A stretch of DNA of 64,000 nucleotides from assembly GCA_013396995.1 (NCBI GenBank), contig VWZP01001734.1, positions 154,895 through 218,894 on the forward strand, read 5' to 3'. The stretch is from Dicaeum eximium. Taxonomy: Eukaryota; Chordata; Aves; Passeriformes; Dicaeidae. Below are positions 9,022 to 20,362 of the stretch, piece after piece. The notes under the pieces are model-generated. The model worked only from the letters and a program-made list of their open reading frames with translations. It was not told where the DNA came from and did not search any database. The translations under genes and the position numbers were made by a program. Numbering within the stretch: the first letter of the stretch is position 1; the number at the start of each line of letters is the position of its first letter.

Positions 9022-11735
9022 ATTATACCCCAGTCCTAGCTAATGATCCTTCTCAACAGTGGGAGTGGAACAAGATGGTTGATTGGACTGAACCTACAGA
9101 TTGGTACATGCAGTATATCATAGTGAAGATGTTTATCTCCTGGCTTTGATATGAAGACCTATTCATTCTTGCACTTGTAAAGTCCTTGTGTCAGAAATCC
9201 TTGAGGTAAGTGAGGTCCATACTTATCCAATATATCTATTCAAAAAGCCAAGAAAAAACATCTTCCTGAACTTCAGTTTGATTGCTCCCTGGATGGTTCA
9301 GAGACCCTGAAAGTTCTCCAGAGAATTTTGTGCCTGCTGATCCCATCATCTTTGAGGGAGCACCATATTCTGTAGACAAGCATGGAGTCCCCTGGTCTTT
9401 GCAGAAATCTTCAACTTCCCTTTTCCACTGTAAGGTTTTTCTGGGTCTTGAAGGGTTTGCCCATACTCCTTTAAGAAAGTTAGGTAGGGAACTGAATTCT
9501 TCACTTTGTTTCTCCCAGATGGGCATCCTGCTGCATGCCGGGAGCCAGGCTGCAACCTTTTGCTTCCTGTCCTAGTATCTCCAAAAATCATTGCTTTGGT
9601 CACACAAGGTCCCAAGAAACTATTGCAGAAAGAGCATAAGATGTAGAGGTTTATTAAACATGCTTTTCTTTTCTCCTTGCAGGATGTTGTCTAAGAGAGT
9701 AGCTTTACACTTCAGCCATCACCTTCACTGGGACCTAACCTTCACCTGCAGGCAGCACTGCTCATAAAACACCTTCTGCATCTTTTGAGGTCTAGGGTTT
9801 AGACCTTCACTGGCTGATGTGCTGACTCCCTGTCTAAGGCTCCTAATTCTGCATGCCATACAAGCAGAATTGAGCCAATGCTATTCATTCATGGAGCTGT
9901 CTGATGGATTTTAATTGTTAGATATTAGAGGCTCACAAAGAACATAAACAAAGCACATGTGACCTGTCCCAAAAACTCCTGTTTGGTACAAAAAAAGTTG
10001 TATTAGAAGTGCTAAAGAGTTTGTTTTCCAAGTGGGAATTGAAGTTCTCTCAGGTGGTTTACATGCCTAAAGATTATATTAAAGATTGCATTAAAGAATT
10101 AAAGAATTTCAGAGATCCTTGTATTCTTCGATTTCATGAAATCTAAGGGATGTAATTCTCATCAACTATATGAGACCAGAGCACTTGGTCTAAATGGGAA
10201 CTTCACTGTGAAAATTGAACTCCCAGAAATTGAAGGGAGGGTTGATATCAATTAAATTAAAAAAGTGAAAAAAAAACCCCAAAAAATAACCACAAGAAAA
10301 CTGAACACCACAAAAAAAAAATTTAAAAAATCAACAAACACAAAAACAACAAACAATGCCCGCCCCCCCCAAAAAAAAACCAAACAAAAAAAAACCCCTC
10401 AAACAAACAAAAAAACCCAAAACCAATAAAAAAACCCAAACAGAAAAAGAAAACAATAATATTCTGCACGGCACTCTTTTGTTTATCTTGGTCTTTGTGC
10501 TCTGTGATTGACAGGAATAAAAGATAACTGATTTCTTCTTAGTGTTTAATGTCAAATGCTTTGCCTTATCCTTGGAGTTCATAACAATTTTTTGTTCTTC
10601 TTCTTAAACTCTACATATGTGGATTGTTCCATAAGGTCAGATCTCATTACTCTGCAACAGGAGGTATATTGTGCCATGTTGTCTATGCACAACAAAGTAT
10701 ATACCCAGTATTTTATGTAGTGGGATTCCATTACAGTGTAATCCCAACACTCATTTTATGAAGATACATGCATGGTGATCTAAAATGCTTTGATTGTTTC
10801 TATGGTCATTTTCTGGAGGTGGAATACACCAAGGAAATACTTTCAGAGAAGTTTTGAGTATCACTTAACATCTTCAAAAGCATGTTGAAGAGTTGGTCTT
10901 GCTCCAGGAACGCTGTTGAAGAATATGTTGTTGAAATGGTCTGGAGTTAGCCAGGGACAATGGAATGAGGTCTACGCATGAGAATAACACAAAGAAGACT
11001 AATTGCACTCCTGGGAAATCCTGACTTGCATGATTATATTATTGGAATCATTGATCTCACATTTGCTCTTTTGAGAGAGAAAGATAAGATTTTTGTATGC
11101 TATAAGCTTGAAAGCAAATGATACTAAAATAATTTTCTTTATATAAATACCTATGGATAGAAATTGGGTGCAAGATAATTTTTCTTCTGAGCAAGAAGGA
11201 AAATATGTTGTAAAGAAAAAAGGTATCTATTTTGTTCACTGCCTGCAGGATTTAATCATAACCCAAAGGTGCCAATTGCATTTATTTTATGGGATTAACA
11301 TCTGTGTTCTGGTATGTAATTGGGATTTCAGATTCTACGTGGAAAAGCTCTGTTTATTTTTTCCAGCACCGTAGATTATTCCCCTGTTTGTGCTAATTGC
11401 CTCTCTGCGCGTGTAGTGCATATTGTCTAGGTCTCATATTAGATACCTTCATTTGTGCTATGGTAGTCTCAAGCACACCTGCAAAAACCTGTGATAGCTT
11501 TTATAGCTGAAGATGTTTCCCTTGCTTCTTGTAGCACAACAGTCACGACTACCTGAGGTATCATCCTGAAAGATAGGGTAATTACAGCTGAATATATAGA
11601 GAAGGAATGCAGTGGTAGATAAAAGATAACCATTTAGGTATGTGAAGCAATCTGGGCCAAATAACAGAAGCTAATGTCATCAACCTCCTGGAAATATAAC
11701 GTAGTTTTTACCAGCTCCTTTCCTATTATTTAGAC
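9022..11735. other. Mostly unique sequence, no gene
   Basis: Contains a patch at about 9236-9615 with open frames of 89-97 codons on both strands (no recognised product), an A-rich tract (listed separately) and otherwise AT-rich unique DNA. A pyrimidine tract plus AG at about 9677-9685 resembles a 3' splice site but is not supported by a following long frame. Confidence 0.5.
10258..10460. repeat. A/C-rich low-complexity tract
   Basis: About 200 bp made almost only of A and C in runs such as AAAAACCCC and CAAAAACAACAAAC. It is one of several A-rich tracts of this kind in the window (26519-26590, 41346-41400). The 83-codon minus-strand frame over it is a by-product of composition. Confidence 0.9.
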
Positions 11736-12389
11736 TGCCAGGTTTCTGGTGGTCCCAGCAAGAGTGGGAACCCACCTCCTTGGGCCCTTTGGAGGGGGTT
11801 CCCCTGCAGAGTTCTTTTCCAAGGATGAAGAACGAGCAGGACTCTCCATTTCTTTGTCTTCAGGCTGTTGTTTATTTTTCTCTTCTCTTAAGTTCAGCAC
11901 ACCATCTCCACACCAGACTTAGCATGCGAGAAGCAAGGCACAAAATGGGCCCCAAACACCCAAAATCAAGGCCTTTTAAATCTGGTTAATCCAATTACTT
12001 TCTAACATGTACTTTGTTTCTACTTTTCTACCAATAACTTCTACTAATCTTTTATGTAACATCCACACTACTGCTTTCTCTAACCAATAACTTTCTGCCA
12101 GCATTACTACAGAAAATGGAGCTGAAGAGGGACAAGAAGATGAGACAACACCCAAAATCTTATCTCCTATTCACTCTCATATTAAAATCCTAAACCCCTA
12201 AATTCTTCACCCTGTGATAAACTACTACTGCTACTACATGCTACTATCTAATTCACACCTGTGTGCTCTAAATCATCCCAAAGCCTTCGTAACTTTTTCT
12301 AGGGACGAAGGTTAAAAGCAGTGTTCTGTTGAGGGTCAGGGCTTCCTAAAACAGGCAGAGAAACATTCTCTGTGTCCTGGATTCCAACA
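11736..12389 (-). mobile_element. Solo LTR, family C, copy 2
   Basis: 654 bp, aligned end to end with 2700-3357: plus-strand start TGCCAGGTTTCTGGTGG, end GGATTCCAACA. The TATA-like TTTTAAA and the AATAAA signal (as TTTATT) are both kept. The flanks are TTAGAC at 11730-11735 and TTAGAC at 12390-12395, an exact 6-bp duplication. The two copies show different flank lengths (5 and 6 bp), so at least one boundary is uncertain by a base. No internal retroviral sequence. Confidence 0.9.
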
Positions 12390-12395
12390 TTAGAC

Positions 12396-13111
12396 ATACA
12401 TGTTGCTGTAAGTTTAATCTAGGTTTACAGATAAAATAATTATTTTCTTTGGAAAAAAACCTTTCCAACCTGGATTCCTAAAATACGTTGCACTGGACAG
12501 GATGTGAAAAGCAAGTGTGCGTTGGATAAAGGGGTATGCCTTGGTCTGGGAGAAGCTTCCATAGCAGCCACATGCAAGGCTGGTACTAACTAGAAATGCA
12601 AAAGGCCCAAGACTCAATTTTTTTGTTTGGTTGTTTATTGCTTGGCCCGGTGGGGTTTTTTTGGGTTACTGCTTATGGCGTGGATTTATTTATGCATGTT
12701 AATAGCTCTCTAACAAAAAGCCAAAAGCACACAGAACTGGGTCCATTCCTGGTAAATCTTGAAGTTCTTTATCAAAGAACTGCTCTTCATTCTTTTGCTC
12801 TAAAACCTGAAAATGCCTTCTCTGACCTGATGCTGCTGCTTTGCATCATTCTGACAGCTTGAAACAGGCTTAACTGGCCATTTGAGGGTTCCATTTTTAA
12901 AGCTATAATGACTCCTATGATAACCTGCTCTGGATGTTGCCTCAGGGTCAGGGTATGACATGTTGACTTTCCACTAATTCTCTGCCTGCTAGAACAGCCT
13001 TGTAGGGTCAAATGCATGGTGTAATGAGAGGAGCTCAGGCTGCTGTAAAGCACACCAAGTATCACTAATGTAGGAAGAGAGGGCTTTTTAATTAACTCCT
13101 TGGGTTCCTTC
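12396..13111. other. No gene recognised
   Basis: AT-rich unique sequence between two solo LTRs. Overlapping frames of 67-92 codons on both strands show no recognisable product. Confidence 0.5.
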
Positions 13112-13116
13112 CTATG

Positions 13117-13586
13117 TGTCCTGGTTTAGGGCAAATTTGGGAGAGAACCTCCAAAAAAAGGCCCCTTCAGAAAGCAAACCCCCATGGTCCTTCCCCTCAA
13201 CCAGTTTGGGAAAAATTTCCGCTGAGAGAAGTGGAAAAAAACCTGTTTATTTAACAGGCAAGGCACTCTGCACCCAAAAAAAAAAAAAAAAANTCAAACA
13301 GTTCCAAGAAAACGGACAGAAAGACAGTCCAGGGAAAACTCCTCTGCCTCAGCGAGCTAAACTAACTAAAATGCAGAAGGAGAGCTCTGTTTCACTCTGT
13401 CCATGCCCAGACACCACAGTCCAGCAGGATGTGGGGAGTGAGTGCAGTCTCTGATAACAAACTCCGTGCTGCTTCTTCTGCCCACCTTCGCTCTCTGACC
13501 CGGTCTTGAAGGCACAGAATATAATATCCAGCATAAACAGAACAGATGATTTGGAGTTACAAGCATCACAAAGCCACCCTAGGACA
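13117..13586 (-). mobile_element. Solo LTR, family B
   Basis: Plus-strand start TGTCCTGGTTTAGGGCAAATTTGG and end CCCTAGGACA, so on the minus strand it reads TGTCCTAGG ... CCAGGACA. 470 bp. The AATAAA signal appears as TTTATT at 13246-13251. The flanks CTATG (13112-13116) and CTATG (13587-13591) are identical, an exact 5-bp target duplication. There is a poly-A run ending in an N at 13293, so a few bases are uncertain. Shorter than the 640-675 bp family members, hence internally deleted. Confidence 0.92.
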
Positions 13587-15504
13587 CTATGTCTTTTAGA
13601 AGTTTCAAGGTTTTGCTCTTTTATTCCTCTGTTCATAATGACAAATAGATACAAGATACATAATTGTGAGAGAAAAAGATTTCAGGGTCTGATGTTTTAT
13701 GATACAGTACTGTCAGGTCACTGTTTGGTCATACACCTGTGCAAATGCCTGAAATTCTGTAGGCAAATATGGAAAGAAAACTCTGATGAGGAAGACAATT
13801 TTATAGGCACTTAAAATTAAAGCTATAAAAGCTATAAATGATTCCGCTATGTGCAAAGCTATGAAGACTGAGGCCTGATATCGCCTTCACATGAATGAGT
13901 GATACTTGCTTTTTATTCTGCTTAGTATACACATTTGAGATATTTTCAGGAGCAAACACATTCTACTGAAAAACAAAATCATCTATTTGCATCCTTGTAA
14001 TTTTTGCACAGCTGTGTATAATGATTTCTGGTCTACAGAGTTCTTCTGAAATTGATGAATTCGAAATACCTGAAAGTCAGCCGAAGGTGTGCAGGCAATG
14101 ACTCTGCTCAAGATTCTTCAGTTCATTTCCTGTAATACAGGGCTCTGATATGGTTTGTTGATTTGTCATTTTTAAGAAATGTGCAAGAAGGCTAATAAAT
14201 ACAGCCAGTCTGCTTCTCTAATCTCTAATGGCCAGTGTCACTGATACTGCCTCTTCCTTCCGTCTTATGTTTTTAACCAGTTTGCAGGCATATTTTAATG
14301 AAAACAGGTTACTTCATGGCACTAAGTAAAGGTAGTTTCTTCAGCTGTCTGACTTTAAGTATACATATCCACAAAGCAGAAGTTTTTCCTCAAGCAGTGA
14401 ACTATTTAAAATACTGTATGTGAGGGTATGCAAACAATTTCCTCAGATTCTCTCCAATTTTTTTTTTGTTTTGTTTTTAATTATTCTACACATTCTATTA
14501 TTAATTATTCTAAGAGTTCAGTGTTTTTCTGGGTGGATTTTTGCCTTTGGAAGAAGTCATCATTGAGCTCAGGTCATATTCATGGGCTTGAAAAATCTAT
14601 TTGCTGATTGTTTGTGACAAGCAAGCTCAGTAAAAATGAAGGGAGTTGGCTTAAGCTGGAAAGCTACACAGCTATATGAGAATATAGAATACGAATGTGA
14701 AACTGTGCTTTTCTTCATGCAGGTATCAAACAAGACATCTCATAAGACCATGGCTTTGAAGTTCTTAATAGACACTGATTTATATAAATAAAGACAAAAC
14801 AGTATGTAAATAGCCTTTTGAAGGATATTTTTTGCATGAAATATCAAAGTTAAATGCACAGCAAAAAGAATGAAAATTTCATACTACTATTAATACTCAA
14901 GAGAGGTTCAGTACCAATTAAGTACTGGGCAAAATTTTGTGTCTATTTTATTCTTACCAGCTTGTCCATCCTCAGCAAGTACTCTTTTAAGTCATGACCA
15001 GAAAGAGGAATGTTGGGAAGTACTTTGAACTGCCTCCTTTCCTATTATGTGGTGAATTTGTATTTCTCTAAAGTGCAGAGCCGTTTGGTCTGTTTCCCAT
15101 TTATATTTTTAAAAGAATGATGAAAAGGGTCATACTGAAAGCCTTTGTTTTCTGTGTGTCACTAAAAATATGGGTATCTTTTTTGCCTCCCAGACTTTTA
15201 ATTCAGTGACAGATAGCAGTGTTGTATTTAAAGATAGCCTACCCAGCTCTGTCCCCTTGTGAGAACACCCCATGTGTAGGTTGGTCAGATGATAATCATG
15301 TGAAGCTCTGTGTGGGCCCTTAGTCAAATGGGTGTGAGTATCGTTACTCAAATGAGTATTCATAGCCACTACTTGCTTTACTTTTTTTCAGGAGCAGCAA
15401 CAAAATGGCAGAGACGACAGCTGCCACATCATGTACATACATACACTCCTACACAAACTATGCTTTATACATCAGAAGCAGCATAAATACCATGGCATGT
15501 GGCA

Positions 15505-15518
15505 GTTACCATGGTAAC
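15505..15518. promoter_or_regulatory. Palindromic X-box-like site
   Basis: GTTACCATGGTAAC, a perfect 14-bp palindrome. It fits the consensus bound by RFX-family factors (two RYYRCC half-sites). Whether it is used cannot be told from the sequence; a 14-mer of this type occurs by chance only rarely, but no gene start is visible nearby. Confidence 0.4.
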
Positions 15519-18500
15519 ATGTTTTTTAATGACTAGCAGATGGAATGGGCATGTAAAACTTACATAAGTTGTTAGTAATTTGTAAGTTACTGCAGACCAG
15601 CTACTGCAGTAAACTTTTTGTTTTCACTGTTACTATTTTTTCCACATACAGTGTTCAGTAATTTCTTCCCACTGAGCTTACCCTGATCTGGAATGCAGGC
15701 TATGGTGGTGCATAATAAGTAGAAATGGCTAAATTTTTTTTGTGGGTGAGGTTCCATAATACAGGCAACACAGGAAATAGTATGGTTTAACACTTTTTAA
15801 ACATTTATTTTTACAGAAATATTTGGATGTAGCCTTTAATGGTAAAAATCTAAGACATCACAAAAACATAGAAGCTTTACTTTTTAGATGCAAACTCCTT
15901 TTGAGTGGGTAGTGAATATTAAAAATTGTGGGGACAAGTTAAACAATCTGCATAAAAATTAATATTTTGATTGCTTTTCTGACCACAGATTGTTAGGAGA
16001 CAGAGCTCATTAACTTACTGATCTACAGAGAAACATAATAGAAGATGCCCCTCATTTTAAACTTTCAACCTATAGGATGCTGAAAACAAGATTCTTGCTC
16101 AAAATTTGAGGTGAGCTCCTTGGAAGAAGTGAATAGCTGATCTGATCTTTGTAAGTAAGAACAGACAACACTAAATAAAGAGATGAAGTTAAAATAAAGA
16201 TTCCTTGGCCACATGAACAGCTCGCTCACCTTCAGCATTTCCCAGTCACACCATATAGTATCAAATCAATTATGACTTAGGTTTCTAAATTCTTTTTAAG
16301 CATGACGTAAGTTAGACACTTATATCTTCCTAAAGGTTCTTCTGATGTGGACTGTGCACCTTGTAAAAGAGACATAATTTCAGGAGAGACTGATACTAGA
16401 AGAGAAATAAAGGGATTAGGTTCTTCCTCAAAAAGGGGAATGACTTCCCAATATGTATATTGCTCGAAGATAGTAATAAATATTCAAATTACCAGTTTCT
16501 AAGCAGCTGCTATAAAGGGAGGTAACAGATACATATGGCTAAGATTTTCAGACAGCTGCTAAAAGTTTGTTTTCTTGAATTCATCCAACTACGCTTGGTG
16601 TTGGATGGGTCTGGCATGTAAACATCGCTTAGGCTCCTCTAATTCTGGGTTACAAGAGTGATCTTGTTCCCTGAGGCTTAATTCTTCAAATTTCCTTTTC
16701 TGTTCTTTTTCCCCTTGTCTGGAAATTTGATGCCGGTCTTCCTACAGAGGAATGTTCCCAGTTGTCAGGGTGGTGGTCAGGAGTGGTAAAAGCTACCTCT
16801 TTTTTTGTATGGCTCACTGGTTCCTAACAACTACTCCTAGCAGTACTTCTAGGACCTTCATTTTCTGGTTGATGTCTCTTTGAGTTATAAACCTAGTCCT
16901 GCCTTCTGCAACTCTTTCTTTAACTGCCCCAGCATCAGAAGGCCTTCCTTGTGTTGGTTGCTGGCTGGCATTGCCGCTTCTCCAGGACCGAGTCTTTTTT
17001 TTTTTTCCTCTTTGTTACAGTGATGGTCCCAGAAAGGCTTATGGCAAAATATAGTCATCAAAGAATAGCTTTGTCAGAAGAAACCCAGTGTGTCTACTGT
17101 CTTCTGGCTAAGACACACTGGACCAGTATTTCTACCAAGTTCCAGAATATTCAGGAAACCCCTTTATCATGTTTATATTGTTTATTTGTTTGTTTGATTT
17201 TAAGTTTATTTTTAATTATATATATTATAATAAAATAACAAATAAATATTATTTTTTGTGCCAAAGAGAACAAGTTTATCACAAAAGAGAAAGTAAACAA
17301 ATCAAGCTTTTTTTTTTTTACTGTTGTTGAGAACACCAAAGTCTTTCTTTTATTCTCCAGGTGGTATAATTTCAAAGCAGTAAAATTAAGCATACCATTC
17401 CCATGCATTAACCATAACTTAAGATACACAGGTTGATATATGCTAATTGTTCCTTCTAATGTTCTAGGGAAGTTATAGCTAGGTAAAATGAACACTTGAT
17501 TTCGGCCTCAGAATTTAAAGTCTTGGAAGTTATTTTCACCCACGAAACAGCAGATAAGAGCAATTACTGCCGTCTTCTTACCTCTTTTACCAAACCCTTC
17601 ATTCTGTGGGAAGCTAAGTGAGAATTAAATGTTCCATCTTCATGATAGTTGCATGTATTTTTAAATTCACATTTTATAAACTGAGTAATTGTGGACTGAA
17701 ATTTTGTTTAAATGGTGTGCTTCATATAACTGCTAAGTAGCTGTTATACAATTGTAGAGAAAGCTTTGCAAGACATTGAGCCCCTAATGGCTTTTCAACC
17801 TCAACAAGATACCTAATATAAAAAGATAGGAGAGCCTTGTAATTAAAACAATCTTCTGAGTGAGTGTTGATATAGAAAACAACCTGCTTTCTTTTACATT
17901 TTCCATATTAATTTACTGAAAAATTATGACTATTATGTTTTGTGAAGGTGCACTTTGGCAATTTTTATGTTATTGAGAGCACTTTAACTCACACAGTTGT
18001 CCTAGAAAATTGTATTGAATATTTCAATTGATCAATATTAGTGTGAACTAGAAGTACATTGTTAGAGTTCTCTATCACTGTTCCACGAGTCCTCCCAAAA
18101 TTCCTCCAGTATCCCAAAAGCTCTCATCAGAAAAGCTCTCATCATCATCTACTTGGTGTACAAAGGTCTTAAAGGCAGCAACTGAATGCAGCATGAGCAG
18201 TTCTGGAAGCCAATGTGGCCTGATTTCCTGTGAATTTCTGCCTAACAGATCTATCCCACTGTTTCCTGTGATCCAAGTGTCCAGGGCATTTTCCAGCACC
18301 TCTGAAGGAGTGATCTTGAGCTGCCTCCTCTGGAGTGAGGGCTGTGAGAATGGAGAAGGACCCCACTCCTCTACTCCCGTGCAATTTGTTTAGCTGAGAA
18401 CCGAATATATCATCTAGAGTTTTACTATTTTGTTTCCTCAAGAGATCACATCACCTATTACATCTTCCTTTTGTATAACAGTACCAAGGATCAGTGTGTC

Positions 18501-19297
18501 CTGTTAAACTACAGTGTGGCTTCCAGAAATGAAGGATGTGGGAGTAGACCATGAGACTGTTCTCAAAAAATCTATAATAGGTGAGATAGGACAAAAACAC
18601 AAACAAAAACACAAAACAGAAATAAGAACACATACCACTGGCAAGTCCCCTCTAAACAATACAATACCAATACTGAAAGAATATTACAGAAGGAAGGTGC
18701 AGTTGGATAAAGTATCAGATCAGAATAAATGGAATTTATCTTGGTCGCAGAAGTTGAGTTCAGATGGCACAAGCTGCCCAAGTAAACTTTTGTCAGTATT
18801 AAAACAAAATATTTCCATATCAATTAATTACAGCACATGCAATCAAACCTTTACACATTTCCATACATGAGAACATTTACACGCTGTCTTCCACTCACCA
18901 ATCAACAGCGCAAAATTCAATCTAAAATTAAGTAATGGCTAAAAAGAACTGCCTTAAAATATTAAATGTGGTCATTTATATTAGGGTCTTTGGGCCTTTG
19001 CGGAGTGTGAGTCATACTCCAGTTGTTCCCTCTAAAAATGTTCCCATTAAAGCAATGATTTTGTACCACTAGCCTTAAAAAGCCTTGTTTGAGACTACCA
19101 AGGTCAGCAGCGTAGTGTCTCTAAGTTTACTGCACCATGTTACTTCTCTCGTCCTCCAAAACTGTTTCCTATCATTGCTGTCTTCCACTCACTTAGTGAC
19201 ATGGCACTAATCAGCACAACATATACCCTCTTACTATACCAGTTACAAGCTGGATACACTTCATATGTTGTGCAGTGAGGTGTATCAGTGGTACTTG

Positions 19298-19319
19298 CTA
19301 AGTGGGAATTCCCACTTAG
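19298..19319. repeat. Perfect 22-bp palindrome with central GGGAATTCCC
   Basis: Both strands read the same over 22 bases; each half is CTAAGTGGGAA. The core GGGAATTCCC fits the symmetric kappaB consensus. The right half-arm text CACTTAGTGACA also occurs 123 bp upstream (19190-19201) as a direct repeat. Use as a binding site is inference only. Confidence 0.6.
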
Positions 19320-20297
19320 TGACACCAAAATGATAGTGGTTTCTCTTCATGCGCATACTTATCAAAAATTTGTTGTATCCACAGATGAATAGTCTCCTAG
19401 AAATGAAATAAAACTTGCCTACTACATTGCTTCTGAGGCATCCTGCCATCTCAGTAGGATCTCTGACACTCAAAATGCTTGCAGTGTCTAATAATTAGGT
19501 TTGGAAAATGCTTTCTCTTCCAGGCATCACCTTTTATTTGAGTAAGCATTTCCCTCCACAGTAGTGCTGTTGAAATTTTCAGTTATGAGAGATACATAAA
19601 GTGCATGGAGAGGGGGGGCCAACCCTTAAAAATGCTCCTTGGGGTGTGGAGTGCGCCTGGGAAGAAAAAAGTGTTAGAAACTTCTCTGTTCTTGATATGG
19701 AGTTACAAAAGGAAATTAGCTCATTTGTAATTTCAATCAGTCCCCCCATCCCAACACACAGACTCCATTAATAATGAGTTGAGAGAAAAGAGATCCACCA
19801 TGCATGCCCACTCAAATAGAGCGTGTACTTAATAATCCTGCTCCTACAAGGCTCCCCAGACCTGTATGCCATGCCTCAGGGACTCCACACTGGAGCTCTG
19901 TGGTGTAAGGATGCCATCACCCCCATGCATTCCACAAAAACCTTCCTGAAAAGAATAAATTAGACTAGAAAGCCCCTACATAACTAGACAATGTGATCTT
20001 GCATGAAAAGAGGCAAAATACTGTTTAGGTTTGCAAACAGTGCCTCTGCTATGTGGATTCCAGCAGAGGCTGGTGAAACTACCCATATTTTTGCATGTTA
20101 CAGTTGTGGGCTCAAAGTTTCCATCTTCAAAGGTGTTCAGGTCTAACACTCATCAGCATTTGATTCTGTGAGTGTAATGAGAACAAAATGGGCAAGAAAA
20201 TGCTGCCTTCATGTGGGGCACTTGGGTTTTGAGGGCTTGTTTTGCGGTAGTGAGGTAGTCTGTGTGTGTCTCATTGGGTGAAAAATTGGTATTTTAA

Positions 20298-20362
20298 TGC
20301 ATTTATTAAGTAGTATGTGTGTGCACACACATGTGAGTGCATTTATTAAGTACTGTGTGTGC
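20298..20362. repeat. 40-bp-spaced direct repeat with TG/CA core
   Basis: TGCATTTATTAAGTA is found at 20298 and again at 20338, each followed by a TGTGTGTGC run. The first copy is followed by an 18-bp palindrome ATGTGTGTGCACACACAT. Looks like a short local duplication over a TG microsatellite. Confidence 0.7.

Noticed and set aside
9677..9780. Splice acceptor CTTTTCTCCTTGCAG followed by a short frame
   Set aside because: Only about 29 codons stay open and nothing is recognised; likely chance.
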